This document shows positions 56,645 through 64,000 of a DNA stretch of 64,000 nt, piece after piece; positions within the stretch are counted from its first letter, which is position 1, and every line of letters begins with the position of its first letter. The stretch spans positions 2,356,001 to 2,420,000 of the forward strand of contig OY762962.1 in assembly GCA_963667195.1 (NCBI GenBank). Reading direction: 5' to 3'. This DNA comes from UBA7703 sp963667195. Its GTDB lineage: Bacteria > Bacillota > Clostridia > Christensenellales > CAG-138. The position numbers and the translations under genes were made by a program. The notes beneath the pieces were generated by a model. It saw nothing but the letters and a program-made list of their open reading frames with translations, made no database searches and was not told the origin of the DNA.

Positions 56645-58255
56645 ATGCTGGATCTGGTGATTCAAAACGGGTTGATCGTGAACGGAACCGGCGGCAAGCC
56701 GTTTCACGGCGACGTTGCCGTGGAAAACGGAAAGATCGTTCGGATTGCGCCGAAGATCACGTTGGAGGCAAAGATCGTCTACGACGCCGCGGGCAAGGTG
56801 GTCTCGCCGGGATTCATCGACAACCACAGCCACGGGGACTATTACTGCCTCTTTGGCACGACAGGCTATAACCTGCTGGAACAGGGAATCACCACCGAGA
56901 TCGCGGGCAACTGCGGCGGCGGCGCGATTCCATATTATGAAGGTTTGCTCGACGGTGTACGCGGCGTAGCGCCCGACGAGGCAATTGAGATGGTCAAGCA
57001 CACGACCGCGAGCTTTTCCGCTTTCTCGGCGGCGGCGCAGGAGCTGCGCATGGGCACCAACATGGCAATCTACGCGCCGCACGGAAACCTCCGCGCGCTC
57101 GTGATGGGCTATAGCCCGGACAAACCCACACAGGAGCAGATGGAGCGCATGAAATCGCTCCTGACCGAGGCGATGGAGAGCGGCTTTGTCGGTCTCTCGA
57201 CGGGGCTGATCTATCCGCCGTCCGTCTATGCGGACACCGAAGAACTTACCGAGCTTTGCCGCGTGGTGGCGGCATATCGCGGGTGTTACAGCTCGCATGT
57301 CCGCGGCGAATGCGATACCGTCGTGCAAGCGGTTGCGGAAGCCATCGAAATTGGCGAACGCAGCGGCTGCGACGTGGTTATCTCCCACCATAAAATCGGC
57401 GGCATCGCAAACGCAGGACTCTCGGCGGAGACGCTCCGCCTGATCGCGGAGGCAAACGAGCGCGGCATCATCCGCGTGCGCGCGGATCAATATCCGTTCC
57501 TCGCGGGGCAAACGGCGCTCACGAGCGCGCTGCCGGAGCGCTTTGCGACCAGAGGGGTTGCCCGCATGGTCGAGCGCCTGAAAGAGAGCGCATTTCGGCA
57601 AGAGGTTGCGAGTGCGATCTTCGCCTCCGAGTCCCAGAGCCTCTTGAAGTTCAGCGGGTTCGACGGCTGCCTGATCCTCGGCGCGCCAAAGACGCCGGAC
57701 GCGGTCGGGCAGACGATTGCGCAGATTGCAAAGCAACGCGGAACGGACGAGATTTCGACCGTGTTCGACATGCTGATTGAAAACCGTGGAGATGTTGACG
57801 CGGCATACTTCTACCAAAACGAGCAGGATATGTTGCAAATTCTCGCTTCTCCGTTCGTCATGGGCGGCACGGACAGCGGGCACAACATCATGCAGTTTGA
57901 CCGCGAACAGCAGGGCGGCGCGCATCCGCGCGCGATGAGCACGTTTCCCAAGCGCCTGCGCCTCGTGCGCGAGCGGAATATTCTGCCGCTGGAAGAAGAG
58001 ATTCGCCGCATCTGCTACCTGCCCGCCGAGATGTGCAAGCTGGACGGCATCGGCCTCCTGCTGGAAGGATATCACGCGGACATCTGCGTCTTCGACTGGG
58101 AGCAGATTCGCGAAAACAACGATTATCACCACCCGTTCCGCAAGAACACGGGCATCGAGCTCGTGGTCGTCAACGGCGAGATCGCGGTGCAAAACGGGGA
58201 CTATACCGGCATGAAGGCGGGACGGCTGGCGCGCAGGCGCAATCCGCGCGCATAA
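56645..58255 (+). CDS. N-acyl-D-amino-acid deacylase (D-aminoacylase)
   Basis: The 536-residue enzyme belongs to the amidohydrolase superfamily, D-aminoacylase branch. LDLVIQNGLIVNGTGGKPF and FIDNHSHGDYY (HxH metal site near residue 60) begin the fold; EGITTEIAGNCGGG has the conserved metal-bridging cysteine; VVISHHKIGG and VMGGTDSGHN carry further histidine and the catalytic aspartate. It removes the acyl group from N-acyl-D-amino acids. GGGAGG precedes the ATG. It is the strongest indication that the operon handles D-amino acids. Confidence 0.9.
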   Translation: MLDLVIQNGLIVNGTGGKPFHGDVAVENGKIVRIAPKITLEAKIVYDAAGKVVSPGFIDNHSHGDYYCLFGTTGYNLLEQGITTEIAGNCGGGAIPYYEGLLDGVRGVAPDEAIEMVKHTTASFSAFSAAAQELRMGTNMAIYAPHGNLRALVMGYSPDKPTQEQMERMKSLLTEAMESGFVGLSTGLIYPPSVYADTEELTELCRVVAAYRGCYSSHVRGECDTVVQAVAEAIEIGERSGCDVVISHHKIGGIANAGLSAETLRLIAEANERGIIRVRADQYPFLAGQTALTSALPERFATRGVARMVERLKESAFRQEVASAIFASESQSLLKFSGFDGCLILGAPKTPDAVGQTIAQIAKQRGTDEISTVFDMLIENRGDVDAAYFYQNEQDMLQILASPFVMGGTDSGHNIMQFDREQQGGAHPRAMSTFPKRLRLVRERNILPLEEEIRRICYLPAEMCKLDGIGLLLEGYHADICVFDWEQIRENNDYHHPFRKNTGIELVVVNGEIAVQNGDYTGMKAGRLARRRNPRA

Positions 58256-58311
58256 CCGCCGAAGCGACAGGAAAATCCAGCAACACACAACATAAAGGAA
58301 ACAGATTCGCC

Positions 58312-59475
58312 ATGCGAGATTACTTAAATTCCTACGCGACGGCTCTGCGCCAGGGCGCGATCCGCGCCATGTTCGACCGGATGGCGGGCAGGGAAAACCT
58401 GATCAGCCTTGCCGTCGGCGAACCGGACGGGAGCACGCATCCCGACATCGTTGCGGCGGGCTGCCGCGCGTTGGAAGAGGGATACACGCGCTATACGCCC
58501 AACGCGGGCTACCTCAACCTTCGTGAAGCGATTGCGCAAACGGCGCTTCCCACGCTCGGATACAACCCGGACACGGAGATCATCGTCACCCTCGGCGCGA
58601 TGGAGGCGCTGTCGCTGCTGTTTAACACGATCCTCGAGCTGGGCGACGAGGTGACCATTCCTGAGCCCGCGTGGGTCAACTACGGCTCCATGATCGTCTA
58701 CCGCGGCGGGGTGCCCGTGCTGGTCGGCTGCCGGATGGAGCATGATTTCCGCGTGCGGGTGGAAGACCTGGAGGCTGCGGTTTCGCCAAAGAGCAAGGCG
58801 TTGCTGTTGACCAACCCCAGCAACCCCACAGGCGCGTTTCTCACGCGTGAAGATCTAGAGCAGATTGCTGCGTTTGCGATTCGCCATGACCTGCTCGTGA
58901 TTTCGGACGAGATCTACGCAAAGCTGCTCTACGATGGACTCACCGCAACCTCGATTGCGGAGCTGCCCGGCATGCGGGAGCGCACCGTGGTCGTCAACGG
59001 CTTTTCCAAGGCGTACAACATGACCGGCTGGCGCATCGGTTACGCGATGGGGCCTGCTCCGATCATCAAAAAGATGGTGCTGTTGCAGGAAAACGTCTGC
59101 TCCTGCCCGCCTGCTGCCGTGCAGATGGCGGCGCTCTACGCGCTCTCCCGTCCGGATATCCCGCTGGAAGCAGCGAGGGTGTTTGAGCACAAGCGGAACT
59201 TCATGTATGAAGGGCTGAGCAGCATCGAAGGCATCACCTGCACGAAACCCAGCGGCGCGTTCTATATCTTTCCGAACGTGTCCGCGGTGGGCTTGGACGT
59301 GACAAAATTCTGCTACGACCTGCTCGATCAGGAGGCGGTCGCCTGCGTGCCGGGGGATGCGTTCGGCGTCTCAGGCGCGGGACACATCCGCATCAGCTAC
59401 GCGAACTCGATGGAGAACCTATCGCTCGCGCTCAAGCGGATGACGCGGTTTATCGCCAGAAACAGAACCGTCTGA
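58312..59475 (+). CDS. PLP-dependent aminotransferase, class I/II
   Basis: The 387-residue enzyme has fold type I features: SLAVGEPDG, LTNPSNPTGAFLTREDLE, the ISDEIYAKLLYDG segment with the cofactor aspartate, and the Schiff-base lysine in VNGFSKAYNMTGWRIGY (about residue 232). It resembles aspartate/aromatic aminotransferases of the class I group. In the operon it would move the amino group of the released amino acids to a keto acid. It is separated from the deacylase gene by 56 bases, the largest gap within the operon. Substrate unknown. Confidence 0.9.
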   Translation: MRDYLNSYATALRQGAIRAMFDRMAGRENLISLAVGEPDGSTHPDIVAAGCRALEEGYTRYTPNAGYLNLREAIAQTALPTLGYNPDTEIIVTLGAMEALSLLFNTILELGDEVTIPEPAWVNYGSMIVYRGGVPVLVGCRMEHDFRVRVEDLEAAVSPKSKALLLTNPSNPTGAFLTREDLEQIAAFAIRHDLLVISDEIYAKLLYDGLTATSIAELPGMRERTVVVNGFSKAYNMTGWRIGYAMGPAPIIKKMVLLQENVCSCPPAAVQMAALYALSRPDIPLEAARVFEHKRNFMYEGLSSIEGITCTKPSGAFYIFPNVSAVGLDVTKFCYDLLDQEAVACVPGDAFGVSGAGHIRISYANSMENLSLALKRMTRFIARNRTV

Positions 59476-59506
59476 ACGGTTCGGGTACGAAAAAAGGAGA
59501 ACAAGT

Positions 59507-60403
59507 ATGAGTCATTTAGAGCGTTTATCGGGCATTTTTCCGCCCATGGCGACACCGTTTCGCGATCAAAAGCTAGATCTCGACGCGGTGGTCTATAACA
59601 TTGAAAAGATGAACCAGACCGGTGTGCGCGGCGTGATGCCGCTCGGCAGCAACGGCGAATTCCGCGCGGTCAACGATGAGGAGACGGTTTCGCTCATCAA
59701 GACGTACAAGAAGCATCTTGCGCCGGACAAGACGCTGATTGCGGGCGCGGGCAGGGACTCCGCCTTCTACACCGTGGAGATGATCAAGCGCGTTGCGGAC
59801 GCGGGCGCGGACTATGCCAGCATCGTAACCCCGCATTACTTCGCGGAGAAGATGACGGATGAGGCACTCTGCCGCTATTACGAATATGTGGCCGATCGCT
59901 CGCCGATTCCGTTGCTTTTGTACTGTGTGCCGATCTACGCGGGCGGGGTTGTGATCTCGTATGCTGCGGTTGGGCATCTCGCGCAGCACGAGAACATCGT
60001 CGGCATGAAGGACACGACAAAAGAGGACATCGCGGGCTACATCGCCGCGGGAAAAGACGGCGCGGAGTTTCATGTGCTCGCGGGTACGATCAAGAAATTT
60101 TTAGGCGGTCTCAAGCTCGGCGCGGTGGGCGGCGTGCTCTCTGTCGCGGTCTATCTGCCGCAGCTCTGCGCCGATCTGTTTGCGCTGTACCAAGCAGGCA
60201 AAATGGCGGAGGCGGAAGCGCTGTCTCAGCGGCTGATTTCGCTGAGCAAGCAACTGACCGATACCAGCGCGGTTGCCGGGGTCAAGTCCGCGATGACGCT
60301 GACGGGTTACCACGGCGGAGAGCCGAGATTGCCGCTGCTGCCGCTGACATCGGAGCAAACGCAGCAGCAGCGCGAGATTCTCGCGCAGGCAGGTCTGCTG
60401 TAA
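59507..60403 (+). CDS. DapA/N-acetylneuraminate lyase family protein
   Basis: The 298-residue protein is a class I aldolase of the dihydrodipicolinate synthase superfamily. GIFPPMATPFRDQKLDLDAV opens the barrel, PLGSNGEFRAV is the variant of the GTTGE substrate loop, LLLYCVPIYAG holds the tyrosine, and the Schiff-base lysine is in IVGMKDTTKED (Lys168). The loop GSNGE rather than GTTGE suggests it is not housekeeping DapA but a catabolic lyase acting on a 2-keto acid. It follows the aminotransferase by 31 bases, consistent with cleaving the resulting keto acid. Confidence 0.87.
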   Translation: MSHLERLSGIFPPMATPFRDQKLDLDAVVYNIEKMNQTGVRGVMPLGSNGEFRAVNDEETVSLIKTYKKHLAPDKTLIAGAGRDSAFYTVEMIKRVADAGADYASIVTPHYFAEKMTDEALCRYYEYVADRSPIPLLLYCVPIYAGGVVISYAAVGHLAQHENIVGMKDTTKEDIAGYIAAGKDGAEFHVLAGTIKKFLGGLKLGAVGGVLSVAVYLPQLCADLFALYQAGKMAEAEALSQRLISLSKQLTDTSAVAGVKSAMTLTGYHGGEPRLPLLPLTSEQTQQQREILAQAGLL

Positions 60404-60426
60404 GAACGGAAAGGAACGTATTTGAT

Positions 60427-61278
60427 ATGTATGTAGATATGGGACAACTGCTCACGCGCGCGGTCGCGGGCGGCTACGCGGTCGGCGCGTTTAACATCGT
60501 CAACGACCTGACGGCGGCGGCTGCCATTCGCGCCGCGGAAGAGCTTCATTCGCCGATCATCCTGCAAACGTCGGTTTCGACGGTCAAGGAGATCGGCGCG
60601 GAGCACCTGATTGCGCTGTTGTCGGATTTGGCGAAGCGCGCAAGCGTTCCCGTCGCGGTGCATCTGGATCACTGCACCGATCCCGCGCTGGTGCGTAAGT
60701 GCATCGATCTCGGTTGGTCGTCCGTGATGATCGATCTGTCGAAATCGAGCTTTGAGGAGAACATCCGCATCACGCGCGAAATCGTGCAGTATGCGGATCA
60801 AAAGGGCGTCACCGTCGAGGGCGAGCTTGGCTCCATTGTGGGTGTAGAGGACGATATCGTCGTGCACGCCGGTGAGGAAGGCCTTGCGACGCCGGAGGGT
60901 GCGGAGGCGTTTGTGAGTAGAACTAGAGTCGGTGCGTTTGCGCCCGCCATCGGCACCGCGCACGGGCTGTACAAAGGCACGCCGAACGTTCGGTTTGACC
61001 TGTTTGACCAGATCAAGCGGCGCGTTTCCTGCCCGCTGGTGGTGCACGGCGGAACGGGCCTCAGCGAAGACGTGTTCCGCAAGCTTGTCGCGGCGGGAGC
61101 GGCCAAGATCAACATCTCCACCGCGATCAAGATTGCCTATTGCGAGGGCATGCTGGAGTATACCGCGGCGCATGCGGACGAAAACAATCCGCTCAGGCTG
61201 GATCGCTTCGCGACGGAGCGCGTCATGGCCTGCGTCAAGGAGCACATCCGCATCTTCGGGTCGGAAAACAAAGCATAA
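60427..61278 (+). CDS. Class II (zinc) ketose-bisphosphate aldolase family protein
   Basis: The 283-residue protein has the FbaA/GatY/KbaY layout: GYAVGAFNIVNDLTAAAAI, zinc ligands in VAVHLDHCTD and VEGELGSIVGVEDD, VVHGGTGLSEDVF and KINISTAIKIAY. It cleaves or forms ketose phosphates, or related hydroxy-keto compounds. Length fits the tagatose/fructose-bisphosphate branch. It follows the DapA-like gene by 23 bases. Why an aldolase of this type sits in an amide/peptide operon is unclear; it may act on an unusual hydroxylated product. Confidence 0.88.
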   Translation: MYVDMGQLLTRAVAGGYAVGAFNIVNDLTAAAAIRAAEELHSPIILQTSVSTVKEIGAEHLIALLSDLAKRASVPVAVHLDHCTDPALVRKCIDLGWSSVMIDLSKSSFEENIRITREIVQYADQKGVTVEGELGSIVGVEDDIVVHAGEEGLATPEGAEAFVSRTRVGAFAPAIGTAHGLYKGTPNVRFDLFDQIKRRVSCPLVVHGGTGLSEDVFRKLVAAGAAKINISTAIKIAYCEGMLEYTAAHADENNPLRLDRFATERVMACVKEHIRIFGSENKA

Positions 61279-61292
61279 GGAGGACGAACTCC

Positions 61293-62231
61293 ATGGCACG
61301 GTATGAATGCGATCTGCACACACACTCCGTCCGCTCGGACGGAAACGACACCGTTCTGGAGCTGATCGACCACGCGGCGCAAGCGGGGTTGAAGGTGCTC
61401 GCGCTGACGGATCACGACGTGCGCCCGCCGGTTACGGTCGAGGCGAACGGCGAGATAGTCGATGTGAAGGCCTATGCCAAGCAAAAAGGCGTTTCGTTCA
61501 TCGGCGGCATCGAGTATTCCTGCGATACGGACGTGGACGACGTGCATATCGTGGGTTTAGGTTGCGACTTTACCCAGCCGGACTTTCTCGCGGTAGAGCA
61601 GACGATGGCAAAAAGCAAGGTGGACGCCTATCGAAAGCTCACCGAGGTGCTGACGCAAAATGGCATTCTTGTCGATTGGAAGGACGTTCTGCGCAATGCG
61701 GGCGGATCATTCCGCGCGGAAGACGCGGTGCAGCGCAAGCACATCTTCGAAACCATCGCGAGCAAAGGGTACACGAAGACCTGGCAGGAGGCAAAGCTTC
61801 TCGTGCGCGACAATCCTGTCTATAACATCCGCCGCGAAAAGATCGATCCGCTGGAAGCCATCGCCATCATCCGCAAATCGGGCGGGGTTGCGATCCTCGC
61901 GCACCCGCACCTGATCGATGCGCAGATCGAGAAAAACGGTCGCGTGATCGACCGGGAAACGTATATCGAGCGCTTGATTGAGGGCGGTCTTATGGGCATC
62001 GAGGCGGTTTATCCTTACGACAAGACGAGCTATAAGGGAACGAACACGAGCGAGGAGATTCGGCAATCGATCCTGCGCGCCTATGGCGAGCGCCTGCCCG
62101 TGATCTCCGGCGGCTCGGACTATCACGCGGACGGAAAAAAGGGCGTCGCGAACCCGCGCGAGCTCGGCGAAGGCGGAGTCACCTTCGACTACTTCCGCGC
62201 AAACCCGTTGCTTTCGGCATTGATCAAATAG
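61293..62231 (+). CDS. PHP domain phosphoesterase
   Basis: The 312-residue protein begins MARYECDLHTHSVRSDGND, the PHP metal-binding motif, followed by LALTDHDV, GIEYSCDTDVDDVHIVGLG and SGGSDYHADGKKG near the end, giving the full set of histidine/aspartate ligands. Relatives include histidinol phosphatase-like and 3',5'-nucleotide phosphatases (YciV/RNase AM). AAGGAGGA precedes the ATG. It sits between the aldolase and the peptidase-racemase gene and may dephosphorylate an intermediate; substrate unknown. Confidence 0.88.
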   Translation: MARYECDLHTHSVRSDGNDTVLELIDHAAQAGLKVLALTDHDVRPPVTVEANGEIVDVKAYAKQKGVSFIGGIEYSCDTDVDDVHIVGLGCDFTQPDFLAVEQTMAKSKVDAYRKLTEVLTQNGILVDWKDVLRNAGGSFRAEDAVQRKHIFETIASKGYTKTWQEAKLLVRDNPVYNIRREKIDPLEAIAIIRKSGGVAILAHPHLIDAQIEKNGRVIDRETYIERLIEGGLMGIEAVYPYDKTSYKGTNTSEEIRQSILRAYGERLPVISGGSDYHADGKKGVANPRELGEGGVTFDYFRANPLLSALIK

Positions 62232-62249
62232 AGCGAAGGTGAGGAGAGC

Positions 62250-64000
62250 ATGAAGCAGCACAAACGGATTCGCGAGTGGATGCGCGTGCCGGGTAACTAC
62301 CCGACAGGGCCGCGCAACAGCATCACCGACGTGGCAGGTGTCACGGTCGGGCACTGCACGCTGCACGACGACGCAAGCGGCATCCACACGGGCGTTACCG
62401 TGATTCGCCCGCATGCGGGCGATATCTTCGCGCAGAAAGTGGCCGCTGCGATCCACTGCGCGAACGGCTTTGGTAAGCTTTGCGGTTCCATGCAGGTTTC
62501 CGAGCTGGGCGAGATCGAATCCCTGATCGGTCTGACAAACACACTCTCGGTTGCACAGGTGCTGCAGGGATTGCTCAACTACCATGTTCCGCGGATGACG
62601 GCGGAGCAAAAGTCGATCAACGTTGTCGTCGGCGAAACCAATGATTCGTTTTTAAGCGACATCAAACGCTTTGCGGTGACGCCGGAACATGTTCGCCTCG
62701 CGATTGACGCGTTATCTCAGGAGGTTGAGGAAGGCGCGGTCGGCGCGGGTGCGGGTACACGTTGCTTTGGCTTTAAAGGCGGAATCGGCACGGCTTCCCG
62801 CGTGATACGCTTGCCGGAATTCGATGAGAAAGCCTTTACGCTTGGCGCGCTGGTTCAGACGAACTATGACGGCGCTCTTTCGCTCTACGGGCGGCAGATT
62901 CCGCGAGCGGAGCAATCCCAAGAGGCAAAGCAGGGCTCCTGCATGATCGTGCTCGCGACGGATGCGCCGCTGAGCGAGCGCCAGCTTGGGCGGATCGCGC
63001 GTCGCGCGGTCGTGGGACTCACGAACACCGGCTCCTATATCCAGCACGGCAGCGGAGAGTTCGTCATCGCGTTTTCCAACTTTGCGGGCAACCTCCGCGC
63101 GCACGACGCGACGGTTTCCCAGCGGACGGAGCTCGCGGAAGAGCGGCTGGACACGTTCTTTGAGGCGACGGTGGAGGCGGTGCAGGAGGCCGTCTACAAC
63201 TCCCTTACCATGGCGCGTGAGATCGTGTCCCGCGATGGAACCCTCGTTCCCGCGCTCGATCTTTCGGCCTATCAACTTCCTTCGGTAGAAGCGTTGCCCG
63301 CGCGGGTCGACAGGCACAGGACGATCGGCATCATCGGCGGCATGGGCCCGAAAGCGACCGCAGACCTGTTTGAAAAGGTGATTGCCGAGACCAAGGCGGA
63401 GAGCGACAGCGGGCATATGCATGTCCTGATCGACAACGATCCTTCGATTCCAGACCGCACGGCCGCCATTCTGGACGGCGGGGCAGACCCGCTGCCCGCG
63501 TTGAAGCGAAGCGCAAAGCTGCTGGAAGGCAGCGGAGCGGATCTGCTGCTGATTCCCTGCAACACGGCGCATTATTTCTACGCCGCGGTGCAGAATAGCG
63601 TCTCGATTCCGATCCTGAACATGCTGGCGATCACCGCGAACGCCTGCCGCGAAAGCGGATATCGCGCCGTGGGGTTGCTCTCCACAACGGGCACGGCGAA
63701 GTCCGGCGTTTATGAAGCGGCGCTGCGAAATGAGAACGTGGATTGCATCACGCCCGAAGAGGGCGAGATGGAAACGCTCATGCGCTATATCTATCAGTAC
63801 AAGGCGGGGAAGACGATTATGCAGCGTGAGCCGCTCGTAACGATCATAAAGCATCTGCAAGCGCGCGGTGCGGAGGCGGTCGTGCTGGGCTGCACGGAGC
63901 TGCCGATGATCACGAACGGCATCGAATCCCCGCTGCCGCTGATCGATCCGACATTACTGCTGGCAAAGGCTGCTATCGAAGCGGCAAAGAAAGATAACAC
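62250..64000 (+). CDS. P1 family (DmpA-like) peptidase fused to an Asp/Glu racemase (3' end beyond window)
   Basis: One uninterrupted frame runs from the ATG at 62250 to the window edge. Residues 1-345 are a P1/DmpA-type peptidase: GPRNSITDVAGVTVGHCTL, a GAGTRCFGFKGGIGTASR segment, and TNTGSYIQHGSGE (about 258-270), where the self-processing nucleophile is expected. From about residue 355 an aspartate/glutamate racemase begins, GIIGGMGPKATADLF, with its two catalytic cysteines in LIPCNTAH (Cys437) and VVLGCTELP (Cys548). DmpA-type enzymes are L-aminopeptidases and D-esterases/amidases. The fusion could release a residue and invert it. GAGGAGAG lies upstream. Confidence 0.9.
   Translation, partial: MKQHKRIREWMRVPGNYPTGPRNSITDVAGVTVGHCTLHDDASGIHTGVTVIRPHAGDIFAQKVAAAIHCANGFGKLCGSMQVSELGEIESLIGLTNTLSVAQVLQGLLNYHVPRMTAEQKSINVVVGETNDSFLSDIKRFAVTPEHVRLAIDALSQEVEEGAVGAGAGTRCFGFKGGIGTASRVIRLPEFDEKAFTLGALVQTNYDGALSLYGRQIPRAEQSQEAKQGSCMIVLATDAPLSERQLGRIARRAVVGLTNTGSYIQHGSGEFVIAFSNFAGNLRAHDATVSQRTELAEERLDTFFEATVEAVQEAVYNSLTMAREIVSRDGTLVPALDLSAYQLPSVEALPARVDRHRTIGIIGGMGPKATADLFEKVIAETKAESDSGHMHVLIDNDPSIPDRTAAILDGGADPLPALKRSAKLLEGSGADLLLIPCNTAHYFYAAVQNSVSIPILNMLAITANACRESGYRAVGLLSTTGTAKSGVYEAALRNENVDCITPEEGEMETLMRYIYQYKAGKTIMQREPLVTIIKHLQARGAEAVVLGCTELPMITNGIESPLPLIDPTLLLAKAAIEAAKKDN

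Overview
The window reads as the chromosome of a moderately GC-rich member of the Clostridia (Bacillota). The evidence is AGGAGG-type ribosome binding sites, frequent GTG/TTG starts, many intrinsic terminators with long T runs, a class I c-di-GMP riboswitch, DegV and UPF0210/ACT proteins, LicT-type antitermination, and a carboxynorspermidine route to polyamines. A gut or other anaerobic host-associated relative is plausible, but no rRNA or other phylogenetic marker is present. I see no insertion sequence, prophage, tRNA, rRNA or CRISPR array.

Layout. 0-5 kb: the end of an AT-rich SPL-like radical SAM gene, an ACT/UPF0210 pair, a DegV-thioesterase pair on the minus strand, a type I asparaginase and a small conserved protein. 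5-9 kb: a GH2 glycosidase, then a c-di-GMP-I riboswitch ahead of a secreted protein. 8.8-15.9 kb: a polyamine operon (arginine decarboxylase family, spermidine synthase, carboxynorspermidine dehydrogenase and decarboxylase, agmatine deiminase, N-carbamoylputrescine amidase) behind a roughly 330-nt structured leader with terminator/antiterminator logic. 16-22.4 kb: glutamate synthase gltBD with an attenuator-like leader. 22.5-25 kb: an ECF sigma/anti-sigma unit and a secreted protein that share an ECF-type promoter motif. 25-28 kb: a copper P-type ATPase and a frameshifted small gene. 28.4-34.4 kb: a polysaccharide cluster (GT2 synthase, HEAT-repeat membrane protein, glycosidase lipoprotein, GH16 glucanase lipoprotein). 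34.5-41.3 kb: a ChvE/GguAB-type sugar ABC transporter with a divergent DeoR regulator and an orphan second ATPase. 41.5-48.5 kb: a nearly self-contained PTS locus (RAT leader, LicT, EIIBC, ChbG-like deacetylase, EIIA, HAD phosphatase, HPr, EI).

48.6-64 kb is the most interesting part. A PadR regulator diverges from a sigma-54 enhancer-binding protein. Next come RpoN itself, a second asparaginase and an operon of at least eight genes: M20 amidohydrolase, serine hydrolase, N-acyl-D-amino-acid deacylase, aminotransferase, DapA-family lyase, class II aldolase, PHP phosphoesterase, and a P1 peptidase fused to an Asp/Glu racemase. Consensus-perfect -24/-12 promoters lie directly upstream of the asparaginase and of the operon. 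I read this as a dedicated sigma-54 regulon for scavenging amides and D-amino-acid-containing or N-acylated peptides. The regulation is strongly supported by sequence; the substrate is inferred.
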